A DNA stretch of 64,000 nucleotides from JAFGDI01 sp963667715. Lineage in GTDB: Bacteria > Planctomycetota > Phycisphaerae > Sedimentisphaerales > SM23-30. The stretch covers positions 2,666,001 to 2,730,000 of the forward strand of contig OY763926.1 in NCBI GenBank assembly GCA_963667715.1, read 5' to 3'. The notes under the pieces are model-generated. The model searched no databases and had not been told where the DNA came from. It was given only the letters and a program-made list of their open reading frames with translations. Shown here in pieces: positions 25,070-32,399 of the stretch. How positions within the stretch are numbered: position 1 is the first letter of the stretch; the number at the start of each line of letters is the position of its first letter. The translations under genes and the position numbers were made by a program.

Positions 25070-26668
25070 TCAGCGGGTATAAATTCGGCAGGAGCATTCA
25101 TTCTCATAATTAGTAACATTCACAGGATCTCCCACCCCCAATTGCTTTTCATATCTGCTAATATCAGCTTCGGTATACATTAGGAAACCTTCTGTATTAT
25201 CATTGAAAATAACTATTGTATCGTATTTTGAATAATCAAAGGTATCAGAAACCCCATCCTGAGCTTTAGCTACATAGATACTTATATCATCATTAAAATC
25301 TTTAAAAGTATGAACAAAAGGGAAAATGAACCGTCTGGCACGATTATTTGTAATCATTAAGACCGACTTATTAGCACAATATTCTTTAAATGCAAAATAT
25401 GGCTGCTTCATATAATTACCATCAAAACGATGCTTGCTAACAAACTCTCCGGCAAGATTAGTCAATAAAAGGATAAAAATCATAATAAACACTATTCTTT
25501 TCAAGAGCACAGGCTTAATGTTTATTAAGGCAATTGAACAGAATAAATTAACAATTATAAATGTAAAAAAGAGAAACTTATTGGATAATAGTGTATTCAT
25601 TCCTTTGCTGCTTTCGATACCAAAATAGATCAAGAGGTATGCAAAAGAGGATACTATAAATAAAAGCATTCTCTTATTCTTAGCAGCAATCATGATACCA
25701 TAAATGCTAATAGCAATATAAAGCCATGATATAAGTTCTCTTAAAACCATAGGAATAGCCCCTGGCAACCTACTGGCACTGGTGATCCAAAATAGATGGA
25801 AAAGGGTATTAAGAAAACCAATAAAACCACCTTCGGAGTGGAAATAATATACTCCCCGGCCAACTACACCTAGCTGATATTGCAAAATAGGGAGCCACGG
25901 CAAAAACAGTAATACCGCCCCAAAATACATTACAAAACATAGGAATAACTTTTTCAAATAATCAGACTTGCTCGTAAAAACAGTAAGCATCAAAAATGTA
26001 AACTGAAAAGCTATCACAAATAAATAATGATATAAAGTATACATTCCTATTGCAGTCAATAGAATATAGAAATAAAAAGAAAGCTTCTTGAAAGAGAAAT
26101 CCTCAGCAACCTTAAGCATCTGATAAGTTGACACCAAAGATATAGTAAAAAGCATTGGGTATGGCCTAACCATAATAGAATACTTGGTAGTATATGATGA
26201 AAAGGCAAAAATTGCAGCCAACAAAAATCCGACAGGCTGACTGTAAAGTTTTTTCCCCAATAAATATCCAAATACAATAGAAACCATCGAGAAGATAATT
26301 GAAATTATCCTCAAACTCATAAGGTCATTGTTAAAGAAGTATATAAAATACCTGATTATATAGTAATATAGAGGAGGATGCATCCCCCCTGAAAGCTTTA
26401 GGGAATCATGCACATCACTTAAACCATAGTTGCTGTCATACTCCAACATCGACTCATAAACAGAAATGGGAATAGGATGGTAGCCATCATAAGTAGAATA
26501 CTCTACCCCCCAACCAGTGATCTGTAGCATACCGACACCAACTTCATCACCTGACAGCGGGAAATCAAGACTATATATAACCCTGGCCGTAAAGGCGAAT
26601 AACATCAAAAAACATAAAATAACTACGGTTCTGTTTTTAGATACAAGCCAGCCGTTTGCAACTTCCAT
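25070..26668 (-). CDS. GT39/ArnT-like membrane glycosyltransferase
   Basis: 532 residues from the ATG at 26668, which has AGGGG at good distance (the longest frame begins two codons earlier at a GTG). About 11-12 membrane helices follow a first long external loop that carries the acidic motif of GT-C enzymes (FPLSGDEVGVGML). A C-terminal soluble part of about 100 residues follows (from RRFIFPFVHTF). Enzymes of this class transfer sugars from a polyprenyl-phosphate donor to proteins or lipids on the outer face of the membrane. The acceptor is unknown. It is the last gene of a closely packed minus-strand run with the small 88-residue protein and the amidase lipoprotein. Confidence 0.8.
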   Translation of the reverse strand: MEVANGWLVSKNRTVVILCFLMLFAFTARVIYSLDFPLSGDEVGVGMLQITGWGVEYSTYDGYHPIPISVYESMLEYDSNYGLSDVHDSLKLSGGMHPPLYYYIIRYFIYFFNNDLMSLRIISIIFSMVSIVFGYLLGKKLYSQPVGFLLAAIFAFSSYTTKYSIMVRPYPMLFTISLVSTYQMLKVAEDFSFKKLSFYFYILLTAIGMYTLYHYLFVIAFQFTFLMLTVFTSKSDYLKKLFLCFVMYFGAVLLFLPWLPILQYQLGVVGRGVYYFHSEGGFIGFLNTLFHLFWITSASRLPGAIPMVLRELISWLYIAISIYGIMIAAKNKRMLLFIVSSFAYLLIYFGIESSKGMNTLLSNKFLFFTFIIVNLFCSIALINIKPVLLKRIVFIMIFILLLTNLAGEFVSKHRFDGNYMKQPYFAFKEYCANKSVLMITNNRARRFIFPFVHTFKDFNDDISIYVAKAQDGVSDTFDYSKYDTIVIFNDNTEGFLMYTEADISRYEKQLGVGDPVNVTNYENECSCRIYTR

Positions 26669-26680
26669 ATACACCCCTGA

Positions 26681-26947
26681 TTACTTTTTTTTCTGCCACA
26701 TTTCAACATTATTGGCTAATACTTTAATATCCCTTCGCGACATAATATGGTCCATGATCTGCGGATGAATATTTAGATTTATCATAGCCTTTTGCACCCG
26801 CTGCCAGAGCTGTTCAGTCTTTTTAGGACTTTCACACAAATATAGTTCCGTAATGAGCTCTTGGATACGTTGCAACGAAATAGCATCAATATTCTGGTAA
26901 TAATTATTGATAACCTTTTGCTGATAATTCGAGTAGTCTTTTGCCAT
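26681..26947 (-). CDS. Small helical protein of unknown function
   Basis: 88 residues, entirely predicted helix, charged, no membrane segment or signal peptide (starts MAKDYSNYQQKVINNYYQN). It fits tightly between the amidase lipoprotein gene (nine bases upstream) and the glycosyltransferase gene, which supports it as real. I do not recognise the family. A small adaptor or a scaffold are possibilities, nothing more. Confidence 0.65.
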   Translation of the reverse strand: MAKDYSNYQQKVINNYYQNIDAISLQRIQELITELYLCESPKKTEQLWQRVQKAMINLNIHPQIMDHIMSRRDIKVLANNVEMWQKKK

Positions 26948-26956
26948 ATCTGAAAA

Positions 26957-27646
26957 TTACCTGTTTATCCCGATCTTCTTCCAGGAAAAATACTTCCCTG
27001 GACATAATGTTCCCTTATCTGCGTCTTTATGACCTATTATTTTATTCCCAGGAATATTATACCTATCGGTCAAAAAGTCAATCAGTGTTTTTAACGATCT
27101 GTACTGAGATTCAGTTGGATAGCCATTCTCAAAATTTCCAACCAGACAGATACCAATATAGTGCTCATTCCAATGATTATCATCGTTAACATCGACACGG
27201 CAATGTGCTCCATGCTTTTGTTTAAGCCACCTGGAACCTACTTCAACCTGGCCGTCACCTTTTGCAAGGGTACTCACACCATTATCGATTACAAAGTGAT
27301 AGCCAAGTTCGTCCCAGCCCTTCTGTCTGTGCCATTTATCAAAAGTAGCAGCATCACCATAATCGGATGCTGAATGATGAACAATAATACCTTCCCAATG
27401 CCTCGAACCTTCCAACTGAGCTGGCGGCAGCCATTGAGGATATTTACAGTTTTGACGCAGAACTTTATTTTCAACTGGACGATATATCTGACCATTACCA
27501 TTAACATCAAAAACCTTTTCGAATGTTGGTTTCTGAGACGTAGAACTGCCACCGCTATCATAACAGCCGGAAAGTAATAAACCGGCAAACATCATAACAA
27601 TGGTAAACAAATGCACCATAGATAACTTTTTAATAATCACTGCCAC
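26957..27646 (-). CDS. Lipoprotein N-acetylmuramoyl-L-alanine amidase (PGRP/amidase_2 type)
   Basis: 229 residues. A lipobox LLLSGC gives an acylated Cys at residue 28, so the enzyme is membrane-tethered. From about 80 on is an amidase_2/PGRP fold: zinc ligands in GIIVHHSAS (His90), the core WDELGYHFVIDNG and IGICLVGNFENG, and the second zinc region IIGHKDADKGTLCPG (His plus Cys). It would cut the bond between muramic acid and the peptide in peptidoglycan, which fits with the presence of peptidoglycan in Phycisphaerae. A GTG at 27640 two codons downstream is an equally good start (AAGGGAG at better spacing). Neighbouring STAS and glycosyltransferase genes suggest an envelope-maintenance operon. 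Confidence 0.88.
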   Translation of the reverse strand: MAVIIKKLSMVHLFTIVMMFAGLLLSGCYDSGGSSTSQKPTFEKVFDVNGNGQIYRPVENKVLRQNCKYPQWLPPAQLEGSRHWEGIIVHHSASDYGDAATFDKWHRQKGWDELGYHFVIDNGVSTLAKGDGQVEVGSRWLKQKHGAHCRVDVNDDNHWNEHYIGICLVGNFENGYPTESQYRSLKTLIDFLTDRYNIPGNKIIGHKDADKGTLCPGKYFSWKKIGINR

Positions 27647-27679
27647 ATACTCCCTTATTACAGCAAAAAAATCCGTTTA

Positions 27680-28021
27680 TTAAAATTCATTGCAGGCATT
27701 TTCCAGACTGTCGAATACCTCGAAAAAGGTATCAAGCTGAGTCGTCTGGAGCAATCTCTCGATAACCACAGGAACACTGGTAAGAACAAACCTGGTTTCA
27801 CTTTTGGTGCATTCTCTATGTGCACGAATCAGACTGCTGATAGCAATACTGCAAATAAAGTCAAGCTGAGTAAGATCAACTACAATATTATTACCATGAT
27901 CACGTATAATATCGTTGAAGGTTTGGTCAAGCTCATCAACGATAAGCATATCGGCCATACCAACCAAAGAGACAACAGAAACATTGTCATTATTTACTAC
28001 ATTTATACTGAAATTATCCAT
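27680..28021 (-). CDS. STAS-domain anti-sigma factor antagonist
   Basis: 113 residues, a single STAS domain (MDNFSINVVNNDNVSVVSLVG, then NNIVVDLTQLDFICSIAISSLIRAHRE, with a Ser in the phospho-acceptor position of the SpoIIAA/RsbV family). The ATG has a GAGGAG site. It follows the anti-sigma kinase gene by three bases. In the partner-switching model it binds the kinase when unphosphorylated and frees the sigma factor. Confidence 0.88.
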   Translation of the reverse strand: MDNFSINVVNNDNVSVVSLVGMADMLIVDELDQTFNDIIRDHGNNIVVDLTQLDFICSIAISSLIRAHRECTKSETRFVLTSVPVVIERLLQTTQLDTFFEVFDSLENACNEF

Positions 28022-28024
28022 ATA

Positions 28025-28438
28025 CTAGCTGCTCCTCTTCTTAATCATGTGAACGATGTTACCCCTGCCCAAATAATCAAGGGTATCCATATAGGCCCGC
28101 ATAAGTAACAATCCACGGCCGCCTGGTCGAGAAATGTTTTCTTCACATCGCGGGTCTGGAACATCTTCAGGCTTGAACCCCTTACCCTGATCTTCTACAA
28201 AGACCTCTAGACGGGATTCACAAACACAATACCTGACCTTCACTGATTTTGTATCGTCACCACAGTTGCCATGCCTGACTGCATTTGTAAGAGCTTCTTC
28301 CAAGCACAGCTTAATAGCAAACATATCGGCGGAATTATACCCTATATCGGAAGCACCAGTGAGAATCTGCTCTTCAATATCTCTCACTTTCTCTAAAGTG
28401 CTTAATACGGTAATTTCTGTATATTTTTTCTCAGTCAT
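28025..28438 (-). CDS. Anti-sigma regulatory serine kinase (RsbW/SpoIIAB-like ATPase)
   Basis: 137 residues of GHKL ATPase fold: N box LEEALTNAVRHGN, G1 box VEDQGKGF, G2 box RPGGRGLLLMRAYMD. Proteins of this type phosphorylate a STAS antagonist and bind a sigma factor. It lies between two STAS genes; no cognate alternative sigma factor is adjacent, so the target may be elsewhere or may not be a sigma factor. Confidence 0.9.
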   Translation of the reverse strand: MTEKKYTEITVLSTLEKVRDIEEQILTGASDIGYNSADMFAIKLCLEEALTNAVRHGNCGDDTKSVKVRYCVCESRLEVFVEDQGKGFKPEDVPDPRCEENISRPGGRGLLLMRAYMDTLDYLGRGNIVHMIKKRSS

Positions 28439-28562
28439 AATAAACGTTATTTACATATCCCAGTTAACTTCCGGAAACAAGTAATTAAAATTCACACACG
28501 CCAAAGCGTACAAATATAGATAATTATAAACTCTCGCTCCTGCCACAGAAGGTAGGGCCAGA

Positions 28563-28925
28563 TCATCTTTCAAAGCTTTTTATCGCCTGATCCTGTTTTT
28601 CGAAAATCATAAACAGCTTATTCAGCTTGGTAATTACGAAAATTTCATATAAAGAAGGAACAATACTGCACATTCTTAATTTGCCATTATTTTCCTCAAT
28701 ATGTTTATGTATCCTGATAAGCATACCCAAGGCGCTAGAACTGAAATGCTTAACATTCTTAAAACTTATCAGAAGATTCAAGCCTGGATTATCATCGATA
28801 AGATTCAGGACAGAATCTGTAAGTGATGAAATAACAGCCTCTTCCAGAATTTCTTCTTCCAGGAATTCCACCTGAACTATGCCGTCATGATGAGTAACTT
28901 CTATTTTAGGCTCACCAGCTTCCAT
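28563..28925 (-). CDS. Second STAS-domain protein
   Basis: 120 residues from the ATG at 28925, which has AGAGAGG eight bases upstream; the longer frame from 28946 would begin inside that site. A STAS domain is evident (HDGIVQVEFLEEEILEEAVIS, LNLLISFKNVKHFSSSALGMLIRIHKHIEEN). The serine in the phospho-loop (FSSSALG) fits an RsbV-like antagonist. It is 124 bases upstream of the kinase gene, so the module is STAS - kinase - STAS. Confidence 0.82.
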   Translation of the reverse strand: MEAGEPKIEVTHHDGIVQVEFLEEEILEEAVISSLTDSVLNLIDDNPGLNLLISFKNVKHFSSSALGMLIRIHKHIEENNGKLRMCSIVPSLYEIFVITKLNKLFMIFEKQDQAIKSFER

Positions 28926-29187
28926 GTATTGTGCCTCTCTTTCCATGCTAGTTTTAGAACTAACAAATGAAATAATAACTAATTATGAAATATATTTATA
29001 AGATTTTAGTTTGCTTTGACACTTAAAACAAGCAAAATCACAGAATTGACAATAACTTCAATAATTCACCATAAATAACTACTGTTAGACAACTTACAAA
29101 AATAGAAATCTTTATAAAACAAACAATAACGACCATAGTATTAAGAAACAATTGGTAATAGAGGTAAAGATAGCTAAAATATCAGCC

Positions 29188-30579
29188 ATGTATAAGATAT
29201 TATTAGCATTACGATACCTGATAAGGAGACCAATGGCACTGTTTGCAGTCGGGTCAGTATCGCTATGTATAGTCTTAATGGTAATAATCACTAGCCTGTT
29301 TCACGGCTTTCTTGACCTGTATAATGGCTACTGGCAATATGAATTCGGACAGGTTAAATTAGTGCCCGCTGGAGAGATATCAGACTTCAGTCAGGCCGCT
29401 GACTATCTCGAAAGCCAACCAGAAATAGACTATGTTCGAATCTCGACCACATCACAAGGCCTCCTGTTTTTGTCTAACGGCAACGTCAAACTTATAACCA
29501 TAAAAGGCATCGACCTGACAAGAGAAAAGAGGGCCGATCAGTTCAGTGGTGGATTATTTAATATTAATGGGGCAAGCGATAGATTTGAGCTATCCGAGGA
29601 AACAGAAGCTAAAGCTGAAACATGGTTAGCCGCTAAGCTTCGTCAAGAGCTAACCGAGGAAGATAAGCCGGCAGCTATCCCCTGCATAATGTCCGTTGGC
29701 CTGCTAGGCGAAGTTGATCCTCAAACAGACAAATATGACAAAACTGCTATATCTGATGAGATTTCTCAATGGAAAAGGCCTGCATTTATATTTACTGCTC
29801 AAAGCGGCAATGAAAGTGACGCCACCCTTGCCAAAAGAAAAAATATCAGATGCTGGCCTATTGATGTAATAGAGACTGGTTCAAATCATCTGGACGAGAT
29901 GGTGTTATACATGCCCTTTGAAAGTGTGATCAAAGAGTTTGGCACTGATGGCCGTATGCTGATCGTTGGCAAAAAAGGCGTAAGCGACTCTGACCTTGCT
30001 CAGGCTGTAAAAAAACACTGGACTACATACGCTCTCGATGTACTTGGGCAGGATATCAATACTATCAGCCAGGGAGGCCTGTCGATCTCAAGCGAGCAGC
30101 CCTGGGTTAAAATGTTTAATCGCGAGATACAGAAACAGCTCGCAACCATGCAGGTGATCCTGGGATTTGTCTGTATGATAGCAGCGGTACTGATATTTGT
30201 AATTATTATGATGTTGGTAATACAGAAAAGGCGTGATATTGGCATTATCCGTGCTGTTGGCACGCCGTGGAGCTCTGTATTGAGCCTGTTCATTAACTAC
30301 GGAATCATGATCGGCCTAAGTGGTACAGTCCTCGGGCTGATAATCGGGATATGGGCAGTAAACAATATAGAACTTCTGGAAGGTGGCTTATCCGCCCTTC
30401 TGGGCTTTAAGATCTGGAAATCAGGCAGCTATGGCTTTAGCCAGATACCAAACTGGGTCCACTATGGAAGTCTATGGTGGATTATCATATCTGGCATATG
30501 TACAGCTGGCCTGGGGGCGGCAATACCAGCATTCAAAGCGGCACGGATACAACCCGCAGAATCACTTCGTTTTGAGTGA
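29188..30579 (+). CDS. ABC transporter permease, FtsX/LolC-MacB type
   Basis: 463 residues from the ATG at 29188, giving the family-typical beginning MYKILLALRYLIRRPMALFAV; the longer frame starts at an unsupported TTG at 29152. One N-terminal helix (about 15-37), a large periplasmic domain, then three C-terminal helices in an FtsX domain (VILGFVCMIAAVLIFVIIMM, the loop QKRRDIGIIRAVGTPWSS, and PAFKAARIQPAESLRFE). Such permeases extract lipoproteins or export substrates with a separate MacB/LolD-type ATPase. No ATPase gene is adjacent, which is unusual; the next gene is an alcohol dehydrogenase. Confidence 0.85.
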   Translation: MYKILLALRYLIRRPMALFAVGSVSLCIVLMVIITSLFHGFLDLYNGYWQYEFGQVKLVPAGEISDFSQAADYLESQPEIDYVRISTTSQGLLFLSNGNVKLITIKGIDLTREKRADQFSGGLFNINGASDRFELSEETEAKAETWLAAKLRQELTEEDKPAAIPCIMSVGLLGEVDPQTDKYDKTAISDEISQWKRPAFIFTAQSGNESDATLAKRKNIRCWPIDVIETGSNHLDEMVLYMPFESVIKEFGTDGRMLIVGKKGVSDSDLAQAVKKHWTTYALDVLGQDINTISQGGLSISSEQPWVKMFNREIQKQLATMQVILGFVCMIAAVLIFVIIMMLVIQKRRDIGIIRAVGTPWSSVLSLFINYGIMIGLSGTVLGLIIGIWAVNNIELLEGGLSALLGFKIWKSGSYGFSQIPNWVHYGSLWWIIISGICTAGLGAAIPAFKAARIQPAESLRFE

Positions 30580-30638
30580 CCAAGACTATGCTACGTATCC
30601 AATATGAATAGAATTTAGCTAAACACCAAGGGAAAAGA

Positions 30639-31796
30639 ATGAATAATTTTGTATACAACAATCCAACTAAGATCGTATTTGGCAAAGGTGTAATCGATAC
30701 ATTAGGTTCAGAACTTCAAAATATTGGTGCTAAAAAGGTATTACTGGTCTACGGTCAGAACAGTATAAAAAACAATGGTGTTTACGATAAGATAATACAC
30801 CAGCTCAGTACCTCAAAAGTTGAGTTTGTAGAATATAGCGGTGTTCGAGGTAATCCGCTACTGTCGCATACCAGAGTAGGCATAGAACTCGCTCGCAGCA
30901 GCGGTGTGGATACAATTTGTGCTGTCGGCGGCGGTAGTGTAATTGATGAGGCTAAGGCTATTTCTATCGGTGTCTGCACTGAAGATGACATATGGGAATA
31001 CTATGCTAAACGTAAAACTGTTAGCAAGACAATGAGATTAGTCACTGTACTAACCCTACCAGCTACGGGAAGTGAAGCAAATGGCATATCAGTATTGACA
31101 AATGAGGAAACCAATGAAAAAACAGCATTGGTATGTCCCGGTGTGCTAAATCCGGCGATATCATTCCTTGACCCTGATACAACATTCTCACTATCCGCCT
31201 CACAAACTGCATATGCCTGTGCTGACATCATTTCTCATATGACCGAAGGGTATTTTACTACCACCGATCAGGAAGCAATCGTACAGGATAAAATACTGGA
31301 AGCTGTAATACTGTCTGTTATGGAAGCAATGGCAAATATCCAGAAATCTGCTACTGACTATAATGCCCGGGCTGCATTCATGTGGAGCGCCTCGCTTGCC
31401 TGGAGCGGCATACTTCACGCAGGTCTGGGCGGTTGCGGTATGCCTTGCCATGCTCTGGAGATGCCTATGAGTGCAGTATACGACATGGCCCATGGTGCTG
31501 GCTTATCTGTAATAATTCCATCATGGATCGAAAAAGCAGGTAACAGACATATCTCAAGATTATCAATGTTCTCAGAAAGAATACTTGGGCTAAAAAGTAG
31601 TAATTCAGCTGAAATAGCTCAGAAACTCAGAGATTATTATAAAGAAATTGGAGCTCCGACAAGCTTCTCTGAAGCAGGAGTAATGAATCCTGATATAGAT
31701 TTGATGGCAGAACTGGCATACGAATCTTTCAAGCAAAGAGGCGTAAGCGGATACGATATAGATCTGATAAAAGCTATATACCAGATGAGTTTGTAG
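30639..31796 (+). CDS. Iron-containing alcohol dehydrogenase (butanol-dehydrogenase-like)
   Basis: 385 residues of the Fe-ADH family: NAD(P)-binding GGGSVIDEAKAI (about 97-108), LPATGSEANGISVLTN, metal-ligand region ACADIISHMTEGYF, and GCGMPCHALEMPMSAVYDMAHGAGLSV with metal-binding His residues. It most resembles the NADPH-dependent butanol/long-chain aldehyde reductases (YqhD/BdhA group). It would reduce aldehydes to alcohols in fermentation or detoxification. AAGGGAA precedes the ATG. Position beside the permease gives no functional hint. Confidence 0.9.
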   Translation: MNNFVYNNPTKIVFGKGVIDTLGSELQNIGAKKVLLVYGQNSIKNNGVYDKIIHQLSTSKVEFVEYSGVRGNPLLSHTRVGIELARSSGVDTICAVGGGSVIDEAKAISIGVCTEDDIWEYYAKRKTVSKTMRLVTVLTLPATGSEANGISVLTNEETNEKTALVCPGVLNPAISFLDPDTTFSLSASQTAYACADIISHMTEGYFTTTDQEAIVQDKILEAVILSVMEAMANIQKSATDYNARAAFMWSASLAWSGILHAGLGGCGMPCHALEMPMSAVYDMAHGAGLSVIIPSWIEKAGNRHISRLSMFSERILGLKSSNSAEIAQKLRDYYKEIGAPTSFSEAGVMNPDIDLMAELAYESFKQRGVSGYDIDLIKAIYQMSL

Positions 31797-31822
31797 ATAG
31801 AGGAATAGGTATCAAAGGACAC

Positions 31823-32233
31823 TTATGCTTTTTGCATTTTGATTTCTTCGATAACCTCTTCAACCTTGCTCTTGGTGATAGGCTTGACAATATATGCTTC
31901 GCAGCCATTTTTGAAGGATGACATAATAGTATCTTTAATAGACAAAGCACTGATCATAATCACAGCAGCTTCTTTGCCATGGTCGTGTTTGTATACTTTA
32001 TTATTCTTTTCCCACTGGCGAATCTTCTTAACAATTTCATCGCCTTTCACATTAGGCATATCAATATCCATAGTGATAACATCATAAGGAATATTTTCCT
32101 GATGAGCTGAAAGAAACAGCTGATAAGCAATTTCGCCGTTAGGAGCACAATCGCAATCCCCATACTGACCAAAAATAGCTTTAATCTGTGACCTGCTGGT
32201 ATAATTGTCATCAACTATCAATATTCTTAACAT
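31823..32233 (-). CDS. Single-domain response regulator (CheY-like)
   Basis: 136 residues, a lone receiver domain: VDDN acidic pocket, TMDIDMPNVKGDEIVK with the phospho-acceptor Asp, MISALS with Ser at the switch position, and VKPITKSKVEEVI with the conserved Lys. A GAGGGTG site precedes the ATG. It lies 165 bases downstream of the hybrid kinase gene on the same strand and is a natural recipient of phosphate from its Hpt domain. Confidence 0.9.
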   Translation of the reverse strand: MLRILIVDDNYTSRSQIKAIFGQYGDCDCAPNGEIAYQLFLSAHQENIPYDVITMDIDMPNVKGDEIVKKIRQWEKNNKVYKHDHGKEAAVIMISALSIKDTIMSSFKNGCEAYIVKPITKSKVEEVIEEIKMQKA

Positions 32234-32399
32234 TTCTATACACCCTCAATTGAATATATAATTCTTATCACTACCAATCATATTATCGTTCAGAAAATAC
32301 AGCATAATTAATAAAAAACTCTATAATTAACTCCATTACCAGCTGGACAATTTTAGGCTTTAACTCCCCATCTGAAAACTTAATTTGAAATAGTAACAC

